64,000 bases of DNA, from assembly GCF_001011155.1 (NCBI RefSeq), contig NZ_CP011479.1:3490501-3554500 (forward strand). The letters are read 5' to 3'. Within the stretch, counting starts at the first letter, position 1. Each line of letters begins with the position of its first letter. The position numbers were made by a program, and so were the translations under genes. Shown piece by piece: positions 44,143 through 53,054 of the stretch. This DNA comes from Hoeflea sp. IMCC20628 (GTDB taxonomy: Bacteria > Pseudomonadota > Alphaproteobacteria > Rhizobiales > Rhizobiaceae). Under the pieces are notes generated by a model. The model had not been told where the DNA came from. It ran no database searches and worked only from the letters and a program-made list of their open reading frames with translations.

Positions 44143-44491
44143 TTTCCGACTTGAATCTCAGGGTTGCCACCTGTTCAAAACGGCAAATTTTTCAGGCAGG
44201 CTGCAAGCCGAAACGGCGCAGCACCGGGAACTCCTTCAAATCAGGTAGAAAATGCCCCCTGCAGCAAGCAAACTCTTGTCGCAGACGTGTTCACCTTCGG
44301 CAATCGCGGCGCAGGGTCTAGGCTTTTCGGATTGCTTCCTATCGTAATTTTCGTTCCGAGGCTTGATGAATGAATATTCATTCACTATATCTGCGATCGA
44401 ATTCGAGTGTCTGTAATCCGGCCTATGCGAGGCTGCGTAAGGATGCTTGATCGTTTATGTGTTTGAACGCAGATTTTTCGAGGATCTTCCC
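44143..44491. other. Intergenic region with the TetR gene's control site
   Basis: About 350 bp without a credible gene (a 69-codon frame at 44164-44373 has no support). Apart from the palindromes at 44367-44384 and 44397-44406 nothing was recognised. Confidence 0.5.
44367..44384. promoter_or_regulatory. 18-bp perfect palindrome, likely TetR operator
   Basis: TGAATGAATATTCATTCA, no mismatch, 108 bp before the start of the TetR gene. A shorter palindrome TCGAATTCGA follows at 44397-44406. TetR regulators beside efflux pumps usually bind such dyads and repress both themselves and the pump. Confidence 0.7.
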
Positions 44492-45115
44492 ATGGACACC
44501 GCCACGGCCAATATCGCCAACAAACGCGCCGCGGACATCCTCGACCAAGTCAAATCCATTTTCGCGCTGAATGGTTTTGACGGTACATCGATGCAGGATC
44601 TGGCGCAGGCGACGCAGATGAGCGTTGGCAATTTCTATCGCTATTTCCCGTCAAAGGACGCCATCATTATTGCGCTTGTCAAACGCGAGCTGATGGAGAT
44701 TGAAACTGTCTTCGGTGCGGTTCAGACCGCCGCAGATCCCGGCGCGGTACTCATGCAGCTTCTGCGCCACCGGATCGAAACCTTGCCGTTCGAGGAAGCT
44801 GCACTCTGGAGCGAGGTGCAGGCCGCTTCATACCGCTCTCCCGAGATCGCCACACTGATCCGCACCGTGGACGAGACAGTGCGCAGCAATGTGGTCATGG
44901 CGCTGGTTCGGTTCCACCGTGACACCAGCGCAGATGCCATGATGATCTACGAGACTCGCGCTCATCTTATGTTGATGCTGATCCATGGCTTCACGCAGCG
45001 AAAGTACTGTACCCGCGACGCAGTCACCGCTGATCAATTCGTAGCGTTTGGGGAACTCGTGCTGTCCACACTGCACGACACCATTTTCGCTCCCCCAGCC
45101 AAACCCGCCGAATGA
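44492..45115 (+). CDS. TetR-family transcriptional regulator of the efflux operon
   Basis: A 207-residue repressor with an N-terminal TetR helix-turn-helix (ALNGFDGTSMQDLAQATQMSV then NFYRYFPSKDAIIIAL in outline, residues ~20-65) and a helical ligand-binding domain with no further recognisable motif. The ATG at 44492 has GAGG about 8 nt upstream. Its stop overlaps the start of the membrane-fusion gene by ATGA, so regulator and pump share a transcript, giving a self-adjusting circuit. Confidence 0.88.
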   Translation: MDTATANIANKRAADILDQVKSIFALNGFDGTSMQDLAQATQMSVGNFYRYFPSKDAIIIALVKRELMEIETVFGAVQTAADPGAVLMQLLRHRIETLPFEEAALWSEVQAASYRSPEIATLIRTVDETVRSNVVMALVRFHRDTSADAMMIYETRAHLMLMLIHGFTQRKYCTRDAVTADQFVAFGELVLSTLHDTIFAPPAKPAE

Positions 45116-46326
45116 CCGGAACAATCATGCGCCCACTATTTGCACTGCTGCTTGCACTCCCGCTCCTTTCCGCATCAGGCCTTAGCGCCGGTGCCGTCGA
45201 CGCGGAAAAGGCACCCTCAACGGGCGCCCTGCCACCGGCGATTGTTGCCGTGCGCGCAGAGACGTCGCGCATCACCGACCGGGTTTTGTCCAACGGCATG
45301 ATCACCGCTGTCGAAGAAGTTCTGGTCGCGCCGCAGGTTGAAGGACTGGCCATTGAGAGCCTGCAAGCAGATGTCGGCGACCGGGTCGAGGCCGGATCGG
45401 TTCTCGCCACCTTGGCGGACGACCAGCTGATCCTGCAACGCAGCCAGCTCGACGCCAACCGCGCCAAGGCTTTGGCAGCGATCGCCCAGCTTGGCGCTCA
45501 ACTCGCCGAAGTCGAATCAAACGCGCAGGAATCAATCAAGACAGCCGCGCGCGCCAGAACGCTGGCCGACAAGGGCACCTATTCAACCGTACAGGCGGAA
45601 CAGGCCGAAGCGCAGGCAACAGCGGCAAGGGCCCGGATCAGGTCGGTTGAAGAATCGATCAAGGTAGCCCAAGCCGACATCACTTTGATTGACGCGCAGG
45701 TGAAGGACGTTGACTTGCGGCTGGCCCGCACCGAAGTCAAGGCGCCGGTCTCCGGCATCATCACGGCGCGCGGCGCCCGTGTTGGGGCCATCGCCAGTGG
45801 CGCTGCCGGTCCCTTGTTCATGATGATCAAGGATGGAGAGCTTGAAATGCGCGCCGATGTCGCCGAGGCAGACATGCACCGGATCGCCGAGGGTCAGGCT
45901 GTTTCGATCCACCTCATTGGCGCAGCAGACCAGGTCGCCGGAACAATCCGGTTGATCGATCCTACCCTCAACACGACCACAAGGCTCGGCCTTGCCCGGA
46001 TCGAGATCGGTGATGGCACGAGTTTGCGCGCCGGCATGTTTGCTGATGCGGAGATTATCGTGGCTGAACGCGAGGCGGTCACCGTCCCCGTGACGTCCGT
46101 CAACATTGCTTCCGACGGGGCTGACGTCCTCAAGATCGAGGACGGTATCGCCAAACGCACCCCGGTCATAACCGGCATTCGCGAAGGCGGAATGGTGGAA
46201 ATCATCGAGGGCCTTCTGGCCGGTGATCTGATCGTCGCCAAGGCCGGTGCCTTCGTCCGCGATGGAGACCGGATCACACCGGTTGAACAAACCGATAGCG
46301 GCCATGTTGCCGCGATCACCGAGTGA
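45112..46326 (+). CDS. RND efflux periplasmic adaptor (membrane fusion protein)
   Basis: A 404-residue HlyD/AcrA-type adaptor. A signal peptide (residues ~1-29, LFALLLALPLLSASG) is followed by a lipoyl half-motif GLAIESLQADVGDRVEAGSVL, an alpha-hairpin coiled coil (~100-190, many Q, A and E), the second half-motif LARTEVKAPVSGIITARGARVG and beta-barrel domains. No lipobox is seen, so it is probably not lipidated. It should link the RND pump to an outer-membrane channel, which is not encoded here. The ATG at 45112 overlaps the TetR stop; an ATG at 45127 is an alternative. Confidence 0.88.
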   Translation: MTGTIMRPLFALLLALPLLSASGLSAGAVDAEKAPSTGALPPAIVAVRAETSRITDRVLSNGMITAVEEVLVAPQVEGLAIESLQADVGDRVEAGSVLATLADDQLILQRSQLDANRAKALAAIAQLGAQLAEVESNAQESIKTAARARTLADKGTYSTVQAEQAEAQATAARARIRSVEESIKVAQADITLIDAQVKDVDLRLARTEVKAPVSGIITARGARVGAIASGAAGPLFMMIKDGELEMRADVAEADMHRIAEGQAVSIHLIGAADQVAGTIRLIDPTLNTTTRLGLARIEIGDGTSLRAGMFADAEIIVAEREAVTVPVTSVNIASDGADVLKIEDGIAKRTPVITGIREGGMVEIIEGLLAGDLIVAKAGAFVRDGDRITPVEQTDSGHVAAITE

Positions 46327-46336
46327 GGGCCTCGAG

Positions 46337-49300
46337 ATGAACTTTTCAGCCTGGGCCATTCGCAATCCTATCGCACCCATCCTCGCCTTCGCGTTGCTGA
46401 CGATTGTCGGGATTCAGTCCTTCCTGACGCTGCCAATCACGCGGTTTCCCAACATCGATGTGCCGCTGGTTGCGATCACTGTCGTGCAGTCCGGCGCAGC
46501 CCCTTCCGAATTGGAAGCGCAGGTCACCAAGCAGATTGAAGATGCTGTGGCTGGTATCACCGGGGTTGACGATATCGCCTCCACCGTGTCCGACAGCGTG
46601 TCGACCACCACCGTCGTCTTCAGGATGGAAGTGCCCACCGACCAGGCCGTCCAGGACGTCAAGGACGCGATCGACGGTGTCCGGGGCGATCTGCCGGGCT
46701 CGGTGGAAGAACCCATCGTCACCCGTATCGATGTCGAAGGTCAGGCGATCATGACCTATGCGGTGCATGCGCCGGATATGACGCTGGAAGAAGCCTCATG
46801 GTTTGTCGATGACACCATCAAGCGCGCATTGCAGGGCCAGCGCGGCGTCGGCAAGGTCGAGCGCTACGGCGGCGCTGACCGGGAGATCCGCATCGAACTC
46901 GACCCGGCGCGACTCGATTCCTACGGCATCACCGCATCCGATGTGAACCGGCAACTCAGGGCAACCAATGCAAACCTTGGCGGCGGGCGCGGCGAAATCG
47001 GTGCGCGTGAACAGGTGATCCGCACCCTGGGTGACGCCACCAATACCAGAGCGCTGGAGCAAACCACCATTGCCCTGGCGAACGGGCGCTTTGTCCGGCT
47101 CAGCGATCTGGGCGTCGTGCGTGACACCTATGAGGAATTGAGATCCTTCGGACGCTACAACGGCGATCAGGTCGTGGCCTTTGCGGTGTTCAGGTCCAAG
47201 GGCGCCAGCGAAATCTCGGTCTCCGAAGTGGTGACAGAGGCGCTTGACGACATCCGCACCAAGCACCCCAATGTCGAACTGGTGCCTGTCGACGACACGG
47301 TGTTTTATACCTACGGCAATTATGAATCAGCGTTGCATACACTGGTCGAAGGATCGCTGCTGGCCGTCCTTGTGGTGTTCTTGTTCCTGAGGAACTGGCG
47401 TGCCACCCTGATCGCAGCCGTCGCGCTGCCGCTGTCGGCAATCCCGACATTCTATGTCATGGACCTGCTCGGTTTCTCGCTCAATCTGGTGAGCCTGCTC
47501 GCCATCACGCTGGCGACGGGCATTCTGGTCGATGACGCGATCGTCGAGGTGGAGAATATCTCGCGGCATATCCGCATGGGCAAAACGCCTTACCGGGCGT
47601 CGGTCGAAGCGGCTGACGAAATCGGGCTTGCGGTGATTGCCACCACCTTCACCATCATTGCGGTGTTCGTGCCAGTGTCCTTCATGCCGGGCATTCCCGG
47701 ACAATATTTCATTCAGTTCGGCATGACCGTGGCGGTGGCGGTGATGTTCTCGCTGCTGGTAGCACGGCTGATCACACCGATGATGGCCGCCTACCTGATG
47801 CGCGACAGCGACGCCCATGAAGAACCCGAGGGTGGCGGCCGGATCATGCGTGGCTACACCTGGTTCATTACCAGAACCCTGCGCTGGAGATACACGACAT
47901 TGCTGGCAGCCATCGGGTCGCTGGTTGTGGCAGTCTATTTCATGGCGCAGGTGCCGGGCTCGTTCCTGCCGCCCGAAGACGTCTCGCGTGTCAGCATCAG
48001 TGTTGAGCTTCCACCCGGCGCAACACTGGCCGACACCGACGCTACCACGCAAGCCATGCGTGATCGCATCAAGGATGTCGACGGCGTCGAGAACGTGTTC
48101 ATTCTGGGTGGTACATCGCCCAAGGGCGAAATCGACATCCGGCGCGCCTCTGTCTCGGTGCTGCTCGAGAAGATCGAACACAACATCGTCAAGAAGGTGG
48201 TCAACGGGATTGCTGGCGCAATACCAGGCGATTTCGTGCCGCTCATGCATGTGAATGGACGAACACGGACACAGGCCGAAATCGAGGCCGAGATCTTCGA
48301 CAATCTGGCTGGCATTCCTGACATCCGGGCCTACAAGCTCAATGACCGCGGTGAGCGCGATCTGACCTACAATGTCATATCGACAGACAATGACGCCATT
48401 GATCGTGCCGTCGCCATGCTTGAACCGAAGCTCAAGGCTGAAGCGGTGCTGGCGAGTGTCAGCGTTTCGGGCTCACTTCCCCGTCCGGAAGTCCAGATCC
48501 GACCGCGGGCCGAGGAAGCGGCGCGGCTTGGTGTCACCACCGCCCAGATTGCCGAGACCGTCCGGGTTGCCACCATCGGCGACGTTGATGCGGCGCTGGC
48601 CAAGATCTCGCTCGACAACCGGCAGATTCCAATTCGGGTGCAACTCGACCCGGTTTACCGAACCGACATCAACCGGATCGCAAATCTGCGCGTTCAGACA
48701 TCCAGTGGCGCATCGGTACCACTCAAGACCGTCGCCGACATTGTCATCACGCAAGGCCCCTCCACCATCAAGCGCTTCAACCGCGAGCGGCTCGCGACCA
48801 TCGGCGCCAGCCTGCCGATTGGCGTCGCACTTGATACCGCAAAGGAGCGGTTCAACGAGATTGTCACATCGACCGAACTGCCGGCCGGGGTTCAGGTGCT
48901 GGAATCAGGTGACGCGGAAGTTCAGAACGAGATGCAGGAGAGCTTCTTCAACGCCATGTTGATGGGGTTGATGCTGGTGCTGACCGTGCTGATCCTGCTG
49001 TTCAAGGATGTGATCCAGCCGTTCACCATCCTGTTCTCTTTGCCGCTCGCCATCGGCGGTGTCGCGGCAGGACTGATCATCACCAACAATGCGCTGTCGA
49101 TGCCGGTGCTGATCGGCATCCTGATGCTGATGGGCATCGTCACCAAGAACGCGATCTTGCTGGTCGATTTTGCGGTCGAGCTGATCCGCACCGGCCGCGA
49201 TCGCGTCGAAGCGATGATCGAAGCCGGGCAGAAACGCGCCCGGCCGATTGTCATGACCTCGATCGCGATGTCGGCAGGCATGCTGCCCAGCGCGATGGGC

Positions 49301-49621
49301 GTCGGCGAAGGCGGTTCATTCCGCGCACCGATGGCAATTGCGGTGATCGGCGGCATCATCGTCTCGACGGTTCTCAGCCTTGTGGTGGTTCCGTCGTTCT
49401 TCCTGATCATGGATGATCTGTCGCGACTGTTGAGCTGGATATTCAGCCGCTTTGTCGGTCCGAAGGAAGATGAGATCGAGGCTCTGGAGCCAGAGGCGAT
49501 GACCGTGGCCATCGGCGAAAATGCAGAGGAAATCGCTGAATTGCGCGACCGGCTGACGCGACTGGAAGGTCAGGGACGGACGCCACCAAAGCTGGTGGTG
49601 ACACGGGAAGCAGCCGAGTAA
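46337..49621 (+). CDS. RND-family efflux pump, inner-membrane transporter
   Basis: A 1094-residue proton-driven pump of the HAE family with 12 predicted membrane segments and two large periplasmic loops. The N-terminal signature NFSAWAIRNPIAPILAF with LPITRFPNIDVPLV is typical. The proton-relay pair is Asp399-Asp400 in GILVDDAIVEVEN, matching Asp407-Asp408 of AcrB, which favours organic substrates over metals. The TM10-11 region LMGIVTKNAILLVDFA is also present. The C-terminus carries an acidic extension of ~50 residues that looks like a short coiled coil. The drug or solvent exported is unknown. Confidence 0.9.
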   Translation: MNFSAWAIRNPIAPILAFALLTIVGIQSFLTLPITRFPNIDVPLVAITVVQSGAAPSELEAQVTKQIEDAVAGITGVDDIASTVSDSVSTTTVVFRMEVPTDQAVQDVKDAIDGVRGDLPGSVEEPIVTRIDVEGQAIMTYAVHAPDMTLEEASWFVDDTIKRALQGQRGVGKVERYGGADREIRIELDPARLDSYGITASDVNRQLRATNANLGGGRGEIGAREQVIRTLGDATNTRALEQTTIALANGRFVRLSDLGVVRDTYEELRSFGRYNGDQVVAFAVFRSKGASEISVSEVVTEALDDIRTKHPNVELVPVDDTVFYTYGNYESALHTLVEGSLLAVLVVFLFLRNWRATLIAAVALPLSAIPTFYVMDLLGFSLNLVSLLAITLATGILVDDAIVEVENISRHIRMGKTPYRASVEAADEIGLAVIATTFTIIAVFVPVSFMPGIPGQYFIQFGMTVAVAVMFSLLVARLITPMMAAYLMRDSDAHEEPEGGGRIMRGYTWFITRTLRWRYTTLLAAIGSLVVAVYFMAQVPGSFLPPEDVSRVSISVELPPGATLADTDATTQAMRDRIKDVDGVENVFILGGTSPKGEIDIRRASVSVLLEKIEHNIVKKVVNGIAGAIPGDFVPLMHVNGRTRTQAEIEAEIFDNLAGIPDIRAYKLNDRGERDLTYNVISTDNDAIDRAVAMLEPKLKAEAVLASVSVSGSLPRPEVQIRPRAEEAARLGVTTAQIAETVRVATIGDVDAALAKISLDNRQIPIRVQLDPVYRTDINRIANLRVQTSSGASVPLKTVADIVITQGPSTIKRFNRERLATIGASLPIGVALDTAKERFNEIVTSTELPAGVQVLESGDAEVQNEMQESFFNAMLMGLMLVLTVLILLFKDVIQPFTILFSLPLAIGGVAAGLIITNNALSMPVLIGILMLMGIVTKNAILLVDFAVELIRTGRDRVEAMIEAGQKRARPIVMTSIAMSAGMLPSAMGVGEGGSFRAPMAIAVIGGIIVSTVLSLVVVPSFFLIMDDLSRLLSWIFSRFVGPKEDEIEALEPEAMTVAIGENAEEIAELRDRLTRLEGQGRTPPKLVVTREAAE

Positions 49622-49643
49622 TGGCAACTGGATTTCGGGGTTT

Positions 49644-50330
49644 TCATACCCCGAGGAACTCGGTTTCGATCTCGCGGGTCAGGCCAGCCGGCGTGCCGGT
49701 CCAGACGCTCTGGCCACGGGCAAGGATCACGCATCGGTCGGCCACGGCGCGGAGCTCCGAAAATGCCTTGTCGATGACCAGGATGGATTGACCGCCCTGC
49801 TTCAGCTTGGCGATTGCCGCCCAGATTTCCTGACGCACCACCGGTGCCAGGCCTTCCGTGGCCTCATCAAGGATCAGCAGACGCGGGTTGGTCAGCAGCG
49901 CGCGGGCGATTGCCAGCATCTGCTGTTCGCCGCCCGAAAGCGTCGACGCACTTTGCGTCATCCGTTCGCCAAGGCGGGGAAACAGGTCGGTGGCCTTGTC
50001 GATGTCCCAAGGGCCGGAGCGGGCCGAGGCCATCAGGTTTTCCGCAACCGAGAGATTGGCAAAACACCGCCGCCCCTCCGGCGCCAGACCGATGCCCAGC
50101 CGCGCGGCGCGGAACGACGGCAGCGCGACAAGGTCTTTGCCGTCAAAGCGGATCTCGCCACGCGTGGTGCGCAGCATCCTTGTGATGGCGCGCACGGTGG
50201 TGGTCTTGCCCATGCCGTTGCGGCCCATCAGTGCCACCAGCTCTCCTTCAGCAATTTCCAGATCGACACCGAACAGTGCCTGCGAAGCGCCGTAGAAGGC
50301 TTCGAGTTTGTTGACTTCAAGAAGGCTCAT
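49644..50330 (-). CDS. ABC transporter ATPase, LivF-like, second system
   Basis: A 228-residue ABC ATPase with Walker A GRNGMGKTT, the LAPEGRRCFANLSVAENL stretch, signature LSGGEQQMLAIARAL and Walker B LLILDEATEGLAP. It is the LivF partner of the importer encoded on the minus strand up to 54.2 kb. The gene overlaps the end of the LivG-like gene by 4 nt. A GC hairpin (49636-49653) overlaps its stop and separates it from the convergent RND operon. Confidence 0.9.
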   Translation of the reverse strand: MSLLEVNKLEAFYGASQALFGVDLEIAEGELVALMGRNGMGKTTTVRAITRMLRTTRGEIRFDGKDLVALPSFRAARLGIGLAPEGRRCFANLSVAENLMASARSGPWDIDKATDLFPRLGERMTQSASTLSGGEQQMLAIARALLTNPRLLILDEATEGLAPVVRQEIWAAIAKLKQGGQSILVIDKAFSELRAVADRCVILARGQSVWTGTPAGLTREIETEFLGV

Positions 50331-51079
50331 GCTGCGTCCTCACCGAGATAGGCGGTGCGCACTTCGGGATGATTGCGGATATCGTCAGCCTTGCCACGGG
50401 CGATGATCTTTCCAGCAACCAGAACGGAGATGCGATCGGCCAGCTGGAAGACGGCGTCCATGTCATGCTCGATCAGCAGGATCGGTGCTTCGGAGCGAAG
50501 CTTGTCGAGGAAGCCTATCAGCTTGCTCGAGCCTTCCTGGCCGAGACCTGCCATCGGCTCATCCATCAGGAAAATCCGAGGCCGCATCGCCAGCGCCATG
50601 GCGATTTCCAGAAGCCGCTTTTCACCATGCGAGAGTTCGCTGACGCGGACACCTGCGCGTTCACTCAGTCCGACACGCTCAAGCGCATCCATTGCCTCGT
50701 CAATCAGTTGCCGATCACGGGAGACCTGACGGAAGAAACCGAACACCGAACGGCGCCGGGCCTGGGCGGCGAACATGACATTGCCGCGCGCGGAAAATTC
50801 GGGGATCAGCGACGAGACCTGGAAGGTGCGGGTGAGCCCAAGGCGAGCGCGGGCAATCTGATCGAGTTCGCTGATCTCACGACCGTCAAAGCGGATCGAG
50901 CCGGCATCGGCGGCAAGCTCGCCAGCGACAAGCTTGATCAGGCTGGATTTGCCGGCGCCATTGGGGCCTATCAAAGCATGGATTTCACCGGGACGCAGGT
51001 CGAGATCGACACCGTCAGTGACCTTCAGGGCACCAAAAGACTTGGTCAGGCCATTGAGCGACAGCACTGGTTCAGTCAT
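50327..51079 (-). CDS. ABC transporter ATPase, LivG-like, second system
   Basis: A 250-residue ABC ATPase with Walker A GPNGAGKSS, the Q-loop region LTRTFQVSSLIPEFS, signature LSHGEKRLLEIAMAL and Walker B IFLMDEPMAGLGQ. The signature LSHGE instead of LSGGQ is usual for LivG-type proteins. Unlike the first system's LivG it has no large insertion. It overlaps the permease gene by 8 nt. Confidence 0.9.
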   Translation of the reverse strand: MTEPVLSLNGLTKSFGALKVTDGVDLDLRPGEIHALIGPNGAGKSSLIKLVAGELAADAGSIRFDGREISELDQIARARLGLTRTFQVSSLIPEFSARGNVMFAAQARRRSVFGFFRQVSRDRQLIDEAMDALERVGLSERAGVRVSELSHGEKRLLEIAMALAMRPRIFLMDEPMAGLGQEGSSKLIGFLDKLRSEAPILLIEHDMDAVFQLADRISVLVAGKIIARGKADDIRNHPEVRTAYLGEDAA

Positions 51080-52061
51080 GACGCGTCCTCCCTACAACCA
51101 GCCCGATGAACCCGCCACGGGCAAACAGCACGACTGTGAGCAGCGCCGCTCCGAGGAAAAACTGCCAATGGGTGGTGAAGCTGCCGAACACATGCTCGAA
51201 CAGGACAAACAGACAGGCGCCGACCACCGGACCGAACAAGCGGGCGACGCCACCTAAAATGATGAACACCATGATCTCGCCGGAGAGATGCCAGGACATC
51301 ATCGAGGGACTGACGAAGCGGTTGAGATCGGCATAGAGCGCGCCGGCCAGACCGGTGACCATGCCGGAGATGACAAAGGCTGCAAGCTTGATCCGGTAGG
51401 GCGACAGGCCGAGGGCTGCGACGCGTCCCTCGTTCTGGCGGACCGCCTGCAGCGCGATGCCGAAGCGCGCGCCGGTCATCCGCCACTGGGCGATGAGAAC
51501 CACCATCAGCACGGCGTAGCACAACAGGAAGAAGCTCAGAGGCTTGAGCGTGTTGATGCCGGGAAAAGCGTTGCGGACATAGATCGACAAGCCGTCCTCG
51601 CCGCCATAGGCGGGCCAGGAAATGGCGAAATAATAGATCATCTGGGCAAAAGCGAGCGTGATCATGATGAAATAGACGCCCGAGGTGCGAAGGCTGAGCG
51701 CACCGATCACAAGCGCTGCCAGACCGCTGACGACGATCGCCACCAGCCACAGCAACAGCATCTGGTTGGTGCCGTTGATGAGGAACGGAGCGGTCATCAG
51801 CGGTTCGTAATTCTGATGGTGGCTGGCAATGATGCCCACCGCATAGCCGCCAATGCCGAAGAAGGCGGCATGACCAAAGGACACCAGACCACCAAGCCCC
51901 AGCGCGATATTGAGGCCGACACCGGCCAGCGCCAGGATGGTGGCGCGGGTGGCCAGCGTGACCAGAAACGGCTCATCGGAATAGGACGCAATCAGCGGTC
52001 CGCACAGCAGGATCAGTGCCAGCACGATGTTGAGACGATGTTCGGTGATCAGGTCACGCAT
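51072..52061 (-). CDS. ABC transporter permease, LivM-like, second system
   Basis: A 329-residue permease with ~9 membrane segments. ALAGVGLNIALGLGGLVSFGHAAFFGIGGY in outline, then LRTSGVYFIMITLAFAQM and RFGIALQAVRQNEGR are characteristic. It is the short form without the N-terminal extension seen in the first system's LivM. It overlaps the LivH-like gene by 8 nt. Confidence 0.9.
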   Translation of the reverse strand: MRDLITEHRLNIVLALILLCGPLIASYSDEPFLVTLATRATILALAGVGLNIALGLGGLVSFGHAAFFGIGGYAVGIIASHHQNYEPLMTAPFLINGTNQMLLLWLVAIVVSGLAALVIGALSLRTSGVYFIMITLAFAQMIYYFAISWPAYGGEDGLSIYVRNAFPGINTLKPLSFFLLCYAVLMVVLIAQWRMTGARFGIALQAVRQNEGRVAALGLSPYRIKLAAFVISGMVTGLAGALYADLNRFVSPSMMSWHLSGEIMVFIILGGVARLFGPVVGACLFVLFEHVFGSFTTHWQFFLGAALLTVVLFARGGFIGLVVGRTRHD

Positions 52062-52974
52062 TGGCGGGGAACAACCCTTTTGGCTTGAACACCAGCACCG
52101 CGGCCATCAGCAGATAGATCAGCATAGAAGCCACCGCCGAGCCGACGCCGCGGGCGGCAGAGGCTTCCATCACCTGCGCCAGCAATGTCGGCAGCAGGAA
52201 ACGGCCCATGGTGTCGACCAATCCGACGATCAAAGCTGCGACCAGGGCGCCCTTGATCGAGCCGATGCCACCGATGACAATGACCACGAAAGCCAGAATG
52301 AGGACGGGTTCGCCCATGCCGATCTGAACTGACTGGATGGCGCCGATCAAAGCACCGGCAAATCCGGCAAGCGCTGCGCCAAGCGCAAACACCACGGTGT
52401 AGAGAAAACGGATATCGACGCCGAGCGCCGCAATCATTTCGCGGTCAGCCTCGCCGGCGCGGATCTGCATGCCAAGCCGGGTCTTGCTGATCAGCAGGCC
52501 AAGACCTGCGGCAACAATCAGACCAGCGATGATGATGGCGAGGCGGTAGGCCGGATAAGGCAAACCACCCGGCAACATCACCGGGCCGGACAAAAATTCC
52601 GGTGGATCGAGATAAAGCGGGAACGAGCCGAAGACGAAGCGGACGCCTTCGGAAAACATCAGCACCAGTGCGAAGGTTGCCAGCACCTGATCGAGATGAT
52701 CCCGGTCATAAAGCCTGCGGATCACAACAATTTCGACCAGCGCGCCGAGTGCCGCAGCGGCCACCAGGCTTGCTATCAGACCGAGCCAGAAAGATCCGGT
52801 CCAGGCGGCCACAGCGGCGCAGACGAATCCGCCGACCATGAACAGCGAGCCATGGGCAAGATTGATCAGCCCCATGACCCCGAAAATCAGAGTCAGGCCG
52901 GCCGCCATCAGAAACAGCATGACGCCGAGTTGAAGGCCGTTGAGAATCTGCTCTAGAAAGAGGGCAAGGGTCAT
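52054..52974 (-). CDS. ABC transporter permease, LivH-like, second system
   Basis: A 306-residue permease with ~8 membrane segments. LEQILNGLQLGVMLFLMAAG and LINLAHGSLFMVGGF are diagnostic of LivH-type proteins, and KTRLGMQIRAGEADREM marks the coupling helix. The start at 52974 is 80 nt after the binding-protein gene, with an intercistronic hairpin between. Confidence 0.9.
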   Translation of the reverse strand: MTLALFLEQILNGLQLGVMLFLMAAGLTLIFGVMGLINLAHGSLFMVGGFVCAAVAAWTGSFWLGLIASLVAAAALGALVEIVVIRRLYDRDHLDQVLATFALVLMFSEGVRFVFGSFPLYLDPPEFLSGPVMLPGGLPYPAYRLAIIIAGLIVAAGLGLLISKTRLGMQIRAGEADREMIAALGVDIRFLYTVVFALGAALAGFAGALIGAIQSVQIGMGEPVLILAFVVIVIGGIGSIKGALVAALIVGLVDTMGRFLLPTLLAQVMEASAARGVGSAVASMLIYLLMAAVLVFKPKGLFPANA

Positions 52975-53010
52975 TGTCTACCGGGCTCGCACCAGTGCAA
53001 GGCAATCAAA

Positions 53011-53038
53011 CCGGGCGAACCATGACAGGTCCGCCCGG
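53011..53038 (-). terminator. Intercistronic hairpin after the second binding-protein gene
   Basis: CCGGGCG (53011-53017) pairs with CGCCCGG (53032-53038), with an inner ACC/GGT extension. It lies 16 nt after the stop and has no U-tract, so it probably stabilises the message or attenuates the permease genes. Confidence 0.55.
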
Positions 53039-53054
53039 CAATGACGACAGATGA

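Noticed and set aside
49636-49653. Intrinsic terminator of the RND gene
   Set aside because: Only 5 bp, overlaps the stop of the convergent ATPase gene and has no clear U-tract; mentioned but not called.
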